DNA of 64,000 bases from Methylobacter luteus IMV-B-3098 (GCF_000427625.1 NZ_KE386569.1:61365-125364), one strand, 5' to 3'. Shown: positions 39,591 to 53,158, numbered from the stretch's first letter. The notes: generated by a model not told the origin, from the sequence alone. A program made the numbers and translations.

Positions 39591-39977
39591 ATGAAAAAAT
39601 TATTCATCTTGACGCAATTGACTTTGGCAATAGCAGGATATTCTTCTTTTGCATCTGCTGATGGCCATCATCACCATCATCATCACGGGCATCATCACCA
39701 TCGCGGTTGGGATTATCAACCGCATACAGAGGTTTATCATTATTATCCTCAGCGTGAAATTGTTCACCATCACTACGCGCAGCCTGAGGTCCACCATTAC
39801 TACCCTCAGCCACAGGCTAACTACTATCCGGACAGGGGTTATTATGACCAGCGTACCGGGGCAGGGCTTGTTGGTGGTGTTTTAGGCAGCGCTCTGGGCT
39901 ATGAAGTAGGTCGAGGCGATCCTATCGCAGCCGGCCTCGGTGCAGCGGCAGGCTCTTACATAGGCAACCGGCATTAA
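39591..39977 (+). CDS. Secreted His-rich protein with glycine-zipper domain
   Basis: 128 residues. A signal peptide (cleavage after ASA) is followed by a polyhistidine block of 11 His in 12 positions, and a His/Tyr/Pro-rich stretch with repeats of HHYYPQP type. The C-terminus is a glycine-zipper segment (GAGLVGGVLGSALGYEVGRG). GGAGAGGG lies upstream of the ATG. It is likely an outer-membrane-associated metal-binding protein; copper or nickel binding is an inference from the histidines. Confidence 0.8.
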   Translation: MKKLFILTQLTLAIAGYSSFASADGHHHHHHHGHHHHRGWDYQPHTEVYHYYPQREIVHHHYAQPEVHHYYPQPQANYYPDRGYYDQRTGAGLVGGVLGSALGYEVGRGDPIAAGLGAAAGSYIGNRH

Positions 39978-40000
39978 TTTGACGAGATCGTGGTAAAGGG

Positions 40001-40025
40001 CTCCCGGCGCATACCGGGAGTTCTC
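40001..40025 (+). terminator. Probable terminator after the His-rich gene
   Basis: CTCCCGG / CCGGGAG (40001-40007 and 40014-40020) followed by TTCTCT. The stem is strong and the U tract weak. Confidence 0.55.
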
Positions 40026-40104
40026 TCAAACAAAATGACGAGATAAAGTCATTATTCTACTGTCACATATCAAATAAAACTTGATCAGATAGGTAATCCG
40101 CAAC

Positions 40105-40248
40105 CTATTTTTCATAATGCAGGACGTTGCTGGCAACAGCGGCGGATGCAAACAGTACGGTTGAAATGATAAATTCGCCTGAAATAAAACCTAAAATACC
40201 GGTGATGAAAATCAGGCCGATCAGAATATCTTTTTGAAAATTATTCAT
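40105..40248 (-). CDS. Tiny two-helix membrane protein
   Basis: 47 residues from MNNFQKDI (40248), with AGAGGATATT upstream as ribosome site. Two hydrophobic stretches (ILIGLIFITGILGFI and FIISTVLFASAAVAS) suggest a membrane hairpin. I do not recognise a family. An upstream in-frame start would add 14 polar residues but lacks a ribosome site. Confidence 0.55.
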   Translation of the reverse strand: MNNFQKDILIGLIFITGILGFISGEFIISTVLFASAAVASNVLHYEK

Positions 40249-40475
40249 ATCAATATCCTCTAGTTTTAAATCTGTCGTTAAGAACTCCAATTAAAACTAT
40301 ACGTAAATTTCCGCCATTAACAATGCTTAAAAAACTGGATAATTTGTTTCTTTAACTGAAATAATCGGAATCTTTAAATAAAGTATAAATCGTTGATATA
40401 GATTATATTTTATTGATGGGTGGATATGATTAAACGCAAAAAAAGAGACTCCATCCTGCCAAAAACTTTGCACTT

Positions 40476-40643
40476 ATGATCCGGAATCGCAGCCAAAAGC
40501 AATTGGCTCTGGAGGAGTTTGAAGCCCCCCTTGAGCGTGAAATGGATAAAAACATCCGTTGAGTGAAGCTCAGTGAGTGTATCCCTTAAGATGTGCTAGC
40601 GGTGGCTTGCTATCAAAACTTTACTGCCAAGATGGGGCGATAG
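40476..40643 (+). pseudogene. Decayed transposase N-terminal fragment
   Basis: Reading from ATG 40476 gives MIRNRSQKQLALEEFEAPLE, then R-stop-VKLSECIP-stop-DVLA...NFTAKMGR-stop. This resembles the N-terminus of IS5-like/IS1182-like transposases, with the tryptophans expected after R and after P replaced by TGA and TAA, and a frame loss after GR. Three stops within 56 codons show it is dead. Assignment by remembered family pattern, not a search. Confidence 0.5.
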
Positions 40644-40882
40644 ATGAATTCGGCAGCAAACTCAGCGTCAGTCGCACCGGCGGCGGTTTGGTCAGCGTCA
40701 ATCGAAGCAACAGAGTGGCCTCCAACGAAGGCGTCAATGACGCGCCCCGTCGCCACTTCACCAGGCGGGCGAATGTCAATCTGGCGATCATCTCATGCCG
40801 CATTTGATAAATCCAAAATTTGTGCACCGCCCGCGTAACCGGTAATTTCTTTTCGGTTTTGGCTAGCGACAGCCATTTTCAT
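40622..40882 (-). pseudogene. Broken gene with NifX/NifB-C-like N-terminus
   Basis: From ATG 40882 the frame reads MKMAVASQNRKEITGYAGG, like the start of dinitrogenase iron-molybdenum cofactor family proteins. Shifting one frame at about 40827 gives HKFWIYQM, the expected continuation, so a frameshift is likely. The original frame instead runs with a single TGA to about 40620 (segment DDRQIDIRPPGEVATGRVID), which I do not recognise. Not functional as it stands. Confidence 0.4.
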
Positions 40883-40939
40883 GGCAATTTTTATGGTTAT
40901 CACCTGAAATCCTCCTGATTTCAGGCTGATTTATAAGGA

Positions 40940-41446
40940 CTATTTATAAGACGGCGGTAAAAGCGGCTCAATACCTTCAAATTGAGCGCCAGGATGATGT
41001 TTAGTAATTAATTGACTAATTGCGTCGATGCGTTCCTTGTGGATATCGACCATGACCAGCAGTTCGCCGCGTTCAATAGCTTCCTCATATTTTTTGACTT
41101 TTGAATTTCCAACCTGGAGACCGGCCAAACCGCTCATCATGGCGCCGATGGTCGCCCCGTATAGCAAAACGCCAAGAACGGGGCCGCCGGCAATCACGAA
41201 TCCCGCGAGGCGTAAACCGATAAGTCCCACCAGCAAGCCTGTTGTGCCACCCAGCGCCGCGCCTCGCTCCACCGCCGGTATAAAATCGGTTTTCTGAAAT
41301 ACCGTTGCTTCAGGCAGATCCTCCAGGGGGGTGTCCCGTTTGGCTAATATGTGGATATAGCGATCTTCAATTCCCTCCGCATGTAATTCGTCAACAATTT
41401 TATGAGTCGTTTCAATGTTCGGCGACAAAAAATAAATTCTTCTCAC
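40940..41446 (-). CDS. Membrane stress-type protein (DUF1269-like)
   Basis: 168 residues starting at GTG (41446), with AGGAG six bases upstream. The N-terminal domain RRIYFLSPNIETTHKIVDELHAEGIEDRYIH looks ferredoxin-like. A central Gly/Ala-rich membrane hairpin (LGGTTGLLVGLIGLRLAGF, GVLLYGATIGAMMSG) and a C-terminal KERIDAISQLITKHHPGAQFEG follow. The layout matches DUF1269/general-stress-type proteins of unknown function. It is flanked by decayed mobile-element debris. Confidence 0.7.
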   Translation of the reverse strand: MRRIYFLSPNIETTHKIVDELHAEGIEDRYIHILAKRDTPLEDLPEATVFQKTDFIPAVERGAALGGTTGLLVGLIGLRLAGFVIAGGPVLGVLLYGATIGAMMSGLAGLQVGNSKVKKYEEAIERGELLVMVDIHKERIDAISQLITKHHPGAQFEGIEPLLPPSYK

Positions 41447-41979
41447 TGTCTTCTCCTGTTTGATTCTATAAACTTTCGACAGGGAATTTGCCATGCTGTT
41501 CCTGAATCACAGTGGCGCAACTGAATCAGACGGATCGGCGATATCGGCATCGTTTATATACAGGAAAGTTAATCCAATAGCCTCTAATGCGCATCGTGCG
41601 CTGTTGCAGCATAAAGTCGCTTAGCCTTGGAGATCGGACAGTGTTGACCGTCAATGGCGTGGAAAATTTTCCAGTAAAAAAACACCAAGATTGATTAGGG
41701 AATGCTATCCCATTTCATTGGCACGCCACAGGCAGGATCATTTTCATGTCGATGAAAGCCTGAATTTCTTCAAAAACTCAGGGTATGTTTCCAAGTAATG
41801 GATAGATGTTCTATAACTTGATAAGATCAGATAATCATATTTCCTCAAGCTCGTTCAGGTCCTTCTACGATTAAATTAAGCTGTAGCAAGAGCAGTATTG
41901 AGAATCTGCTTTACAGGCAAGACTTTATGTATTACAAAATTACCATAAACTTATTTTGCTCAATATCCGGAGTATGCAA
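41447..41979. other. Gene-poor gap before the multicopper oxidase
   Basis: 533 bp with no intact gene. It holds an IS630-like transposase tail at about 41712-41798, and is otherwise AT-rich with no clear promoter match. Only CCGGAG at the right edge, the ribosome site of the next gene, is certain. Confidence 0.5.
41712..41798 (+). pseudogene. Remnant of an IS630-type transposase C-terminus
   Basis: One frame ends HRQDHFHVDESLNFFKNSGYVSK then stop. This closely parallels the end of the intact IS630 transposase at the window's left edge (FQADECLNLFRHSGYVST). No upstream catalytic part remains, so it is a 3' fragment of a different, decayed copy. Confidence 0.45.
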
Positions 41980-43635
41980 ATGCCAAACACGATCAATATT
42001 CAACGCCGCAGATTGCTGAAATTTGCTGGGCTGACGGCCGCAATGGCTACTGTTTACCCGTTTTTGTCATATGCACAAGGCATGATAGGCATGGGCAATC
42101 AGGCATCCAGCGATTTTGAACCGGATGTGGAAATTGAATTAACGCAGGAAGTTGTCGATATACCTATTTTTAGAGGGCCTGAGACGCGGGTCTGGAAAGT
42201 TTTCGGCAAAGTTCTGAAAGGTCCTGAAACCGCTATAGTCAATCATGCTGAAAGTTATATCGCGCCCACCATACAGTTGCAAAAAGGGCAGAGGGTCAGA
42301 ATTATCCTGAAGAACAACTTGCCGGCACAATCCATTTTGCATTGGCACGGTATGCATGTTCCTTCCAAGATGGACGGCAATCCCATGTATGCGATTAATC
42401 AGGGGCAGACATTCGTTTATGAGTTCAAGGTTCTGAACCGTGCCGGATTCTATTGGTATCATGCGCATACGCACAGCGTCACTGCCAAGCAGGTTTATTC
42501 GGGTCTGGCAGGACTCTTTATCGTCAGTGATGAGGAAGAACGGGCTTTGGATCTGCCTAGGGGCGAATATGATGTGGCGCTGGCTATTCAGGATCGTACC
42601 TTCGATGACCAGAACCAGTTGCACTACAGCAATCACATGATGCAGCGCATGCAGGGGTTTCTGGGGAATCAGATCGTGGTCAATGGTCAACCCGATTATG
42701 TTCTGCCGGTTGCCAGCCGGGCCTACCGGCTGAGATTATTGAACGGTTCCAATTCGCGTATTTACAAATTGGCCTGGGATGACGGTACGCCTATGACGGT
42801 CATTGGTGTTGATGGCGGTTTGCTGGAACGTCCCGAACGACGTGCCTATGTCATGCTGGCTCCGGGAGAGCGGCGGGAGATCTGGGTGGACTTCAGCGGT
42901 AAAAATGTAGGGTCCGAGATGACTTTGCGCAGTCTTCCATTTGAGGCTTCCATGCATGGCGGGATGATGGGAGGCATGCGCGGAGGAATGATGGGGAGCC
43001 GAGGCGGAATGATGGGAGGCATGCGTGGCGGCATGATGGGCGGTCGTGGCATGATGATGGCCGGCAGCGACTTGCCTTTAGGCAGTGATTATGCCGTGCT
43101 GAAGGTCAAGGTTTCCAGGCAGGCGCAGGCGCAGGATAAACTGCCCGAATACTTGACCGCTATAAAACCACTACGCCTTCAGGATGCGGCTAATGCCGAC
43201 ACCCCCAGGAACATTCTGTTATCCATGCGCCATATGTCCGCCTTGCTGAATGGCCGCTCCTATGAAATGGACGATATCCGGGCTGATGAGATTATTCCGG
43301 TTAATACCCTGCAAGTCATCGCATTCGACAATGGTTTTAGTGGCGGCATGGGCATGGGCATGGGGGGGATGATGGCAATGCCCCATCCCATGCATATTCA
43401 TGGCGAGCAATTCCAGGTGCTGAAGCGTGAAATTGATCCGCGCTTTAAACCGGCGTATGAATCGGTAGAAGCGGGTTTTGTTGACAGTGGCTGGAAAGAT
43501 ACCGTGCTGGTCATGCCGGGAGAGAAGGTCACGATTCTGAAGCCATTTAATGATTATAAAGGTGTATTCATGTACCATTGCCATAATCTTGAGCATGAGG
43601 ATATGGGCATGATGCGGGACTTTCTTGTTAAATAG
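41980..43635 (+). CDS. Tat-exported multicopper oxidase with Met/Gly-rich insert
   Basis: 551 residues from MPNTINIQ (CCGGAG seven bases upstream). A twin-arginine signal (QRRRLLKFAG) is followed by three cupredoxin domains. The copper motifs are HWHG, YWYHAHTH, HPMHIHG and HCHNLEHEDMGMM, giving the T1, T2 and T3 sites. Between domains lies a Met/Gly-rich stretch (about residues 325-362) built of GGMMGGMRGGMMG units, as in copper-tolerance oxidases such as CueO and PcoA. Periplasmic Cu(I) or Mn(II) oxidation is likely; the substrate is unproven. It may share a transcript with the uspA-like gene 71 bp downstream. Confidence 0.9.
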   Translation: MPNTINIQRRRLLKFAGLTAAMATVYPFLSYAQGMIGMGNQASSDFEPDVEIELTQEVVDIPIFRGPETRVWKVFGKVLKGPETAIVNHAESYIAPTIQLQKGQRVRIILKNNLPAQSILHWHGMHVPSKMDGNPMYAINQGQTFVYEFKVLNRAGFYWYHAHTHSVTAKQVYSGLAGLFIVSDEEERALDLPRGEYDVALAIQDRTFDDQNQLHYSNHMMQRMQGFLGNQIVVNGQPDYVLPVASRAYRLRLLNGSNSRIYKLAWDDGTPMTVIGVDGGLLERPERRAYVMLAPGERREIWVDFSGKNVGSEMTLRSLPFEASMHGGMMGGMRGGMMGSRGGMMGGMRGGMMGGRGMMMAGSDLPLGSDYAVLKVKVSRQAQAQDKLPEYLTAIKPLRLQDAANADTPRNILLSMRHMSALLNGRSYEMDDIRADEIIPVNTLQVIAFDNGFSGGMGMGMGGMMAMPHPMHIHGEQFQVLKREIDPRFKPAYESVEAGFVDSGWKDTVLVMPGEKVTILKPFNDYKGVFMYHCHNLEHEDMGMMRDFLVK

Positions 43636-43706
43636 ATTAGTCGGCTAAATCCCTCTATATTGAGCTTTACGGGCTTAATTTAAGGCCGCTAAATCAGGTG
43701 AAAGTT

Positions 43707-44168
43707 ATGAACGATTATCAGCATATTTTACTGGCCGTGGATTATTCCGAACATGACGGGACGGTAGCCCGAAAAGCCAAGGCGCTGTCAAGAAAATATC
43801 AGGCCTGGTTGAGCATTATTCATGTGCTGGATAATATTCCCATGCCCGATACGGCTTACGGCACCGTGATCCCACTGGATCAGGATTCGGGCTATGGTTT
43901 GCTGGAAACGGAGAAAGCCCAGTTAATGCAAACAGCGGATGAGTTAGGTGTTGATTGCGCTCATAGATGGCTGGTCTGGGGCGTTCCTCACCAGGAGATT
44001 GTATCGATTGCCGAGCGTGAAAAAGTCGATCTTATCGTGCTGGGCTCGCATGGCCGGCATGGCCTTGCGTTGTTATTGGGTTCAACGGCGAATAGTGTCC
44101 TGCATGATGCAAAATGTGATGTCATGGCGGTCCGTTTGCAGGATGATGAGTCTAAGCGTTTTATTTAA
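43707..44168 (+). CDS. Universal stress protein (UspA family)
   Basis: 153 residues from MNDYQHILLAVDYSEHDG, with AGGTGAA upstream; a GTG three codons earlier is an alternative. The ATP-binding pattern GSHGRHGLALLLGSTANSVLH fits the nucleotide-binding UspA subgroup. It lies between the multicopper oxidase and dnaQ, 17 bp before the latter. Confidence 0.9.
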   Translation: MNDYQHILLAVDYSEHDGTVARKAKALSRKYQAWLSIIHVLDNIPMPDTAYGTVIPLDQDSGYGLLETEKAQLMQTADELGVDCAHRWLVWGVPHQEIVSIAEREKVDLIVLGSHGRHGLALLLGSTANSVLHDAKCDVMAVRLQDDESKRFI

Positions 44169-44185
44169 ATTTCAAGAGTAGACAG

Positions 44186-44908
44186 ATGGCAAAGCCGAAA
44201 GTCAGGCAGGTGGTGCTCGATACCGAAACCACAGGACTTAATCCTCAGGAAGGGCACCGAATCATTGAGATCGGTTGCGTGGAACTGGTTAATCGTCGTT
44301 TAACGCAGAACCGGTTTCATGTCTATATCAACCCTGACCGCACCATTGATCAGGGCGCTATCGAGGTGCATGGCATTACCAACGAGTTCTTGGAGGATAA
44401 GCCGCGCTTCGAGGATATTGCCGAGGATTTTATCGCGTTTATCCGTGGCGCCGAGTTAATCATTCATAATGCGCCGTTCGATGTCGGGTTTATCAATCAT
44501 GAATTTTCGCGGCTCAATAATGAGACCGGCAATGTCGCCGATTACAGCGGGGTATTCGATACTCTGACTTTTGCCCGCAAGAAGCATCCAGGGCAGAGAA
44601 ACAGTCTGGATGCGCTCTGTAAACGCTATGGCATCGATAACAGCCACCGTGATTTGCACGGCGCGTTGCTGGATGCCGAGATTCTGGCCGACGTATTCCT
44701 GGTCATGACCGGCGGTCAGTTTTCCTTGCTTGACGAAGATCTGGCGGAGCAGGAAGAGGTTGGCATGAACAGAGTGTATAGCGTTTTATCGACTGAACGA
44801 CCCGCGCTGAAAGTCATTCGCTGCAATGAAGAGGAACTACAGGCGCATCAACAGCGTCTGGAAGCTGTCGATAAAGCCAGCGGCGGCGCCTGCATTTGGA
44901 ATCAGTAA
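44186..44908 (+). CDS. dnaQ: DNA polymerase III epsilon subunit
   Basis: The 3'-5' proofreading exonuclease. Exo I VLDTETTGLNP, Exo II IIHNAPFDVGFIN and Exo III HRDLHGALLDAEIL supply the metal-binding acids. The segment GGQFSLLDED after the nuclease domain could be the beta-clamp contact. 240 residues with a C-terminal tail for the alpha subunit. Confidence 0.95.
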   Translation: MAKPKVRQVVLDTETTGLNPQEGHRIIEIGCVELVNRRLTQNRFHVYINPDRTIDQGAIEVHGITNEFLEDKPRFEDIAEDFIAFIRGAELIIHNAPFDVGFINHEFSRLNNETGNVADYSGVFDTLTFARKKHPGQRNSLDALCKRYGIDNSHRDLHGALLDAEILADVFLVMTGGQFSLLDEDLAEQEEVGMNRVYSVLSTERPALKVIRCNEEELQAHQQRLEAVDKASGGACIWNQ

Positions 44909-44957
44909 GTCTATGCTGTTGCAGGGCGACCGGCTGGTCGCCCTTTAATGTTTTTTA

Positions 44958-46727
44958 TCAATCAGCGGCTTTTGATTTGGCGCGCTTGGAGGTGGAACTC
45001 ATCCTTTTTTTGCTTTTTACCGCTTTTTTCGCGCCATCGTCCATTTTTCCGGCCCCTGGCTCAATTCTCGATATGTTGAGCGCTTGGCCGGCCACACGCA
45101 CTTTTTTCAGCTCCTGAAACAATGCCTTGGGCATGCCGGCGGGCAGTTCCACCATACTGTAGTCATCTTCAATTTTAATGCGCGCGATATGCTCGCCGTC
45201 AAGGCCGGTCTCGTTGGCTATGGCGCCGACGATATTGCCGGGTTTCACGCCATGCATGTGACCAACTTCGATGCGGAACAATTCCATTTCAATGTCTGCG
45301 CTGCCGCGTCTGGATTTGCGGTCTTTCGGCGCTCGCTCTTCCTTGTGTGATCGCTCTGATCTGGCCGGTTTGTCTTCTCTGCTTTCCTTGGTTTTTTTAG
45401 GCGGCTGCATCAACAGCGGCGTATCGCCTTGAACCATTTTCGCCAGGGCGGCGGCTATTTCGAGTGCCGAAACATTATGTTCCTGCTGGTACTGTTCCAG
45501 CAGTTGGCTGAAAAAGCTGAGTTCTTCCGCTGCCAGAGTGTCGGTAATACTCTGTTTGAAACGGGCGATACGCTTGTTGTTGATGATTTCGGTCGAAGGC
45601 AGACCCATTTCCTCAACTTTTTGCTTGGTCGCTTTTTCTATATTGCCGAGCAGCTTTTTTTCCCGTGGAGCAATAAACAGAATGGCGTCGCCGGTGCGGC
45701 CCGCGCGGCCGGTTCTGCCGATGCGGTGAACATAGGATTCGGTGTCGTAGGGGATGTCATAGTTGACGACATGCGTGATACGGTCTACGTCCAGGCCGCG
45801 AGCCGCCACGTCTGTAGCAATTAAAATGTCCAGTTTGCCGTTTTTCAGATTGGCAATCGTGCGTTCGCGCAGGGCCTGCGACATGTCGCCGTTGATGGCG
45901 GCGGCGGAAAAGCCGCGCGCTTCGAGTTTCTCGGCCAGTTCAACGGTGGCGGTTTTGGTTCTGACGAAGATAATCATGCCGTCGAACGTTTCGACTTCCA
46001 GGATGCGCGTCAACGCGTCCAGTTTGTGCACGCCGCTGACCATCCAATACCGTTGCCGTATGTTTTCGGCCGAGGTGGTCGTGACTTTGATCGTGACTTG
46101 GACCGGATCAACCAGATATTCCTGCGCGATTTTACGGATGGCCGTCGGCATGGTCGCTGAAAACAGCGCTATCTGCCGCTGTTCAGGAACCTGCTCAAGG
46201 ATCCATTCCACGTCATCGATAAAGCCCATGCGCAGCATTTCGTCGGCCTCGTCAAGTACCAGATAGCTCAGGCCGTCCAGTTTTAGCGTGCCTTTGCGCA
46301 TGTGGTCCATGACCCGTCCCGGCGTGCCGACCACGACATGAGCGCCGCGCTTGAGCTGGCGCAGTTGGGAGCTGTAATCCTGTCCGCCGTAAATGGGCAG
46401 CACATGGAAGCCTTTTAAATGCGCGGCATAACGTTGAAACGCTTCCGCCACCTGAATGGCCAGTTCGCGCGTTGGCGCCAGCACCAGAACCTGCGGGTCT
46501 TTTTGTTTGAGATCCAGGCGCGACAGGATAGGCAACGCGAAGGCTGCTGTTTTGCCGGTGCCTGTTTGCGCCTGCCCCAGGACGTCTTTGCCTGCCAGCA
46601 AATGCGGGATGGTTTGCGCCTGAATCGGCGAAGGTGTTTCATAACCGACATCATCCAATGCGCGTAGCACCGGTTCGCTCAGCGCTAAGTCACGGAAAGA
46701 GGGTAATGTTGAAACATCGTTGGACAT
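44958..46727 (-). CDS. deaD: DEAD-box RNA helicase DeaD/CsdA
   Basis: 589 residues from MSNDVSTLPSFRDLAL (46727). The Q motif, AQTGTGKT, VLDEADEM, SATMP and HRIGRTGRAGRTG are all present. A charged linker leads to the DbpA-type RNA-binding domain (RIEVGHMHGVKPGNIVGAIA) and a basic tail of the CsdA type. Functions in cold-adapted ribosome assembly and mRNA decay. 24 further open codons upstream are unsupported. Confidence 0.95.
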   Translation of the reverse strand: MSNDVSTLPSFRDLALSEPVLRALDDVGYETPSPIQAQTIPHLLAGKDVLGQAQTGTGKTAAFALPILSRLDLKQKDPQVLVLAPTRELAIQVAEAFQRYAAHLKGFHVLPIYGGQDYSSQLRQLKRGAHVVVGTPGRVMDHMRKGTLKLDGLSYLVLDEADEMLRMGFIDDVEWILEQVPEQRQIALFSATMPTAIRKIAQEYLVDPVQVTIKVTTTSAENIRQRYWMVSGVHKLDALTRILEVETFDGMIIFVRTKTATVELAEKLEARGFSAAAINGDMSQALRERTIANLKNGKLDILIATDVAARGLDVDRITHVVNYDIPYDTESYVHRIGRTGRAGRTGDAILFIAPREKKLLGNIEKATKQKVEEMGLPSTEIINNKRIARFKQSITDTLAAEELSFFSQLLEQYQQEHNVSALEIAAALAKMVQGDTPLLMQPPKKTKESREDKPARSERSHKEERAPKDRKSRRGSADIEMELFRIEVGHMHGVKPGNIVGAIANETGLDGEHIARIKIEDDYSMVELPAGMPKALFQELKKVRVAGQALNISRIEPGAGKMDDGAKKAVKSKKRMSSTSKRAKSKAAD

Positions 46728-46841
46728 GTATTTACCTGTAGGAAATGGAAGGCGCATGCGCGCAGAGGAGTGTTTGTATAACCGGGCATTGTACCGCATT
46801 ATATTAGTATTTGCATAAATTGATCAGGACTTGGAGCGGAT

Positions 46842-47285
46842 ATGAAGATTTGGGTGGATGCGGATGCGTGTCCTAATGTGATCAAGGATATTCTGTTTCG
46901 CGCGGCTGAACGCAAGCAACTTGCGCTTATTCTCGTCGCCAATCACTTTTTGGCCACGCCGCCATCGCGAGTGATTCGAGCCGTGCAGGTTCCGGGCGGC
47001 TTTGATGCGGCTGATCATTATATTGTCCGGCAATTACAGGAAAACGATCTGGTGATTACTGCCGATATTCCGCTGGCTGCCGAGGTCATAGCGAAAAATG
47101 CTCATGCCCTCAATCCGCGCGGCGAGCTTTATACCAGGGACAACATCAAAGAGCGGTTAGCCATGCGGGATCTCATGGACGAATTGCGCAGCGCCGGGCA
47201 GGTATCGGGCGGGCCATCGCCGCTCGGACAGCGGGACAGGCAGGATTTTGCCAATGCCCTGGACAGATTTCTGGCTAAATATTGA
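46842..47285 (+). CDS. yaiI: UPF0178 family protein (YaiI-like)
   Basis: 147 residues with a PIN-like fold: [37 protein letters not shown] and the C-terminal [20 protein letters not shown] signature. Function unknown; a nuclease role is suggested only by fold. GGAG lies six bases before the ATG. It diverges from deaD. Confidence 0.88.
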   Translation: MKIWVDADACPNVIKDILFRAAERKQLALILVANHFLATPPSRVIRAVQVPGGFDAADHYIVRQLQENDLVITADIPLAAEVIAKNAHALNPRGELYTRDNIKERLAMRDLMDELRSAGQVSGGPSPLGQRDRQDFANALDRFLAKY

Positions 47286-47388
47286 GGTTATAATGTAATT
47301 TGTACTTACAGGCTGGCTGAGTTTTGCTTATTTGCTTGTTATAATGGCGGCAGTTTTGTAACAGTTTTAATTCTGATCGAGAGATTTC

Positions 47389-48264
47389 ATGATTCAAGGT
47401 AGTATCGTAGCTTTAGTAACGCCGATGGAGGAAAGCGGTGCGGTGGACAGGAACAGTCTGAAAAAACTGGTGGAATATCATATTGAGCAGGGGACTGATG
47501 CGATCGTTGCGGTAGGCACGACAGGCGAGTCGGCGACACTGGACGAAGATGAACATTGTGGAGTCATCAAACTGGTTGTCGATTATGTCGGCGGCCGGAT
47601 CCCCGTCATTGCTGGAACCGGCGCCAACTCAACCACTGAAGCTATTAGCCTGACACGCCGGGCCAAGGAAGTCGGCGCCGATGCCTGTCTGATCGTGACA
47701 CCTTATTACAACAAGCCGACCCAGGAAGGCTTGTATCTGCATCATAAAGCCATCGCCGAGGCCGTCGATATTCCGCAGATTTTATACAACGTACCAGGCC
47801 GCACCGCCTGCGATATGCTGCCGGAAACGGTAGGCCGTCTGTCCCACGTCAGGAATATCGTCGGCGTTAAGGAAGCGACCGGCGATTTGTCCCGGGTTAA
47901 AAAAATCCGCGATTTAACGGGGGACGATTTTGCCATCTATACCGGTGACGATGCGACCAGCCGCGAATTCTGCTTGCTGGGCGGCAACGGCACGATCACC
48001 GTGACCGGCAACGTGGCACCCAAATTGGTCCATGAAATGATTATGGCGGCGATTAAGGGCGATAGAGAAACGGCTTCGGCAATTGACGCCAAACTGGCGG
48101 GCTTGCATAAAAACCTGTTCATCCAATCCAATCCGATTCCGGTCAAATGGGCCGTTGCCGAAATGGGCTTGATGGGCAAAGGCATACGCCTGCCGTTGAC
48201 CTGGCTGACCGAGGACTGCTTTGGTGCCGTGCGCGAGGCGATGCGTCAGGCTGAAGTTATATAA
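47389..48264 (+). CDS. dapA: 4-hydroxy-tetrahydrodipicolinate synthase
   Basis: Condenses pyruvate with aspartate semialdehyde in lysine/diaminopimelate synthesis. 291 residues; the Schiff-base lysine lies in [12 protein letters not shown], the catalytic tyrosine in [13 protein letters not shown] and the GTTGESATL motif near the start. It is followed after four bases by bamC, a conserved dapA-bamC pairing in gammaproteobacteria. Confidence 0.97.
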   Translation: MIQGSIVALVTPMEESGAVDRNSLKKLVEYHIEQGTDAIVAVGTTGESATLDEDEHCGVIKLVVDYVGGRIPVIAGTGANSTTEAISLTRRAKEVGADACLIVTPYYNKPTQEGLYLHHKAIAEAVDIPQILYNVPGRTACDMLPETVGRLSHVRNIVGVKEATGDLSRVKKIRDLTGDDFAIYTGDDATSREFCLLGGNGTITVTGNVAPKLVHEMIMAAIKGDRETASAIDAKLAGLHKNLFIQSNPIPVKWAVAEMGLMGKGIRLPLTWLTEDCFGAVREAMRQAEVI

Positions 48265-48268
48265 GCCC

Positions 48269-48931
48269 ATGATGAAATCCAGATTAGGCTCGCTTATCGC
48301 TGTTGCCGCTATGTTGAGTAATTTAACGGCCTGCGGCTACATTCAAAGTTACTTTCCGGATAAGGAAAAAGATTATCAGTTCACCACTGAAATTCCGCCG
48401 CTGAAACTGCCGCCCGATCTGGATAAGAACGCGGCGTTAAGCGCGTCGGATGCCGACTCGGCTGAGTCCATGCCTGCGCCCGAACAGGCACAGGCAGCGC
48501 CCGTTGAGCCTTCAGTGGAAGAAGAGGGCGAAACACCACGCGTCATTCCGGTTGAGTTGGTTAAATTCGACAGCGGAGAGACCCGCTTACGCATCGGTGC
48601 GCCGGTCTCAAGAGCCTGGCGCATGGTCGGCAAGGCGCTAAGCCGGAAATCGCTGGAAGTCACCGAGCGCAATCAGGAAGACGCGCTGTTTCATGTCCAG
48701 TATGACCCCGATGAGCAGACCATAGAAGACGGATCGGTATGGGATGAGGTCGTTTTTCTGTTCAAAGGTGTTCAGGCTAACGAGAAGGAATACATTCTCA
48801 AGCTGGTTGCCAATAACCAAAGTTCGGAAGTTGTTGTTCTGGATGAAGACCGGCAACCAATATCCGAAGGCCCCGGTTTAAAATTGCTGACCCTGCTAGA
48901 GGAAACAATGGCCGCTGATCAGTCTGACTAA
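48269..48931 (+). CDS. bamC: Outer membrane assembly lipoprotein BamC
   Basis: 220 residues from MMKSRLG; the signal peptide ends in the lipobox LTAC (Cys22). The following [17 protein letters not shown] corresponds to the unstructured BamC N-terminus that binds BamD. A single helix-grip domain follows ([33 protein letters not shown]). Position directly after dapA supports the call. A second ATG one codon later is equally possible. Confidence 0.88.
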   Translation: MMKSRLGSLIAVAAMLSNLTACGYIQSYFPDKEKDYQFTTEIPPLKLPPDLDKNAALSASDADSAESMPAPEQAQAAPVEPSVEEEGETPRVIPVELVKFDSGETRLRIGAPVSRAWRMVGKALSRKSLEVTERNQEDALFHVQYDPDEQTIEDGSVWDEVVFLFKGVQANEKEYILKLVANNQSSEVVVLDEDRQPISEGPGLKLLTLLEETMAADQSD

Positions 48932-49067
48932 GCTTCTTTTATGTTGTGCTGAGTACGCCCGCACAAAAAGTTTGTCTATACGAAAAAGTGCCCAAGCGCA
49001 CTTGCAACGCCGGGCGGCCGAAGTCGCCCTCAAAGATTATTTTTTTAATTCTTCATCATTATCTTCT

Positions 49068-52952
<3,885 letters not shown>

Positions 52953-53158
52953 ACAGTCTGTCAATCAGAGTGTAGAGGCCGCACAGGCTTAAAGATTTTA
53001 ACGCCCGTGGTGCGGCTTGAAAAATCGCCGAAGACGTAGGGCAGTTTCGCGCTAGCAAACTGCCATTGCCGAATTGATGATGGCGGATTGCTGAAGCGAA
53101 TCCGCCTTACGGGTTAGCCGTATTGGCGTATAGCGCGAGGATTGCGAGATTCATAAAA
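52953..53158. other. Boundary between purL and the cassette array
   Basis: A GGCCGCAC / GTGCGGC inverted repeat with a 25-base loop (52977-53016) may weakly terminate purL. A REPIN-like element follows at 53036-53110. A GGGTTAGCC at 53111-53119 resembles half of an attC end, but no partner is seen, so the last cassette lacks a recognisable attC on this side. Confidence 0.45.
53036..53110. repeat. REPIN-like paired palindrome 1
   Basis: Two hairpins in inverted order: GTAGGGCAGTTT...AAACTGCC and GGCGGATT...AATCCGCCTTAC. The reverse complement of the second resembles the first, with the GTAG-type head typical of REP sequences mobilised by RAYT transposases. Total 75 bp, the usual REPIN size. 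Confidence 0.6.

Noticed and set aside
42846..43052. Proline/methionine-rich minus-strand frame
   Set aside because: It is the reverse complement of the Met/Gly repeat in the multicopper oxidase and has no start signal.
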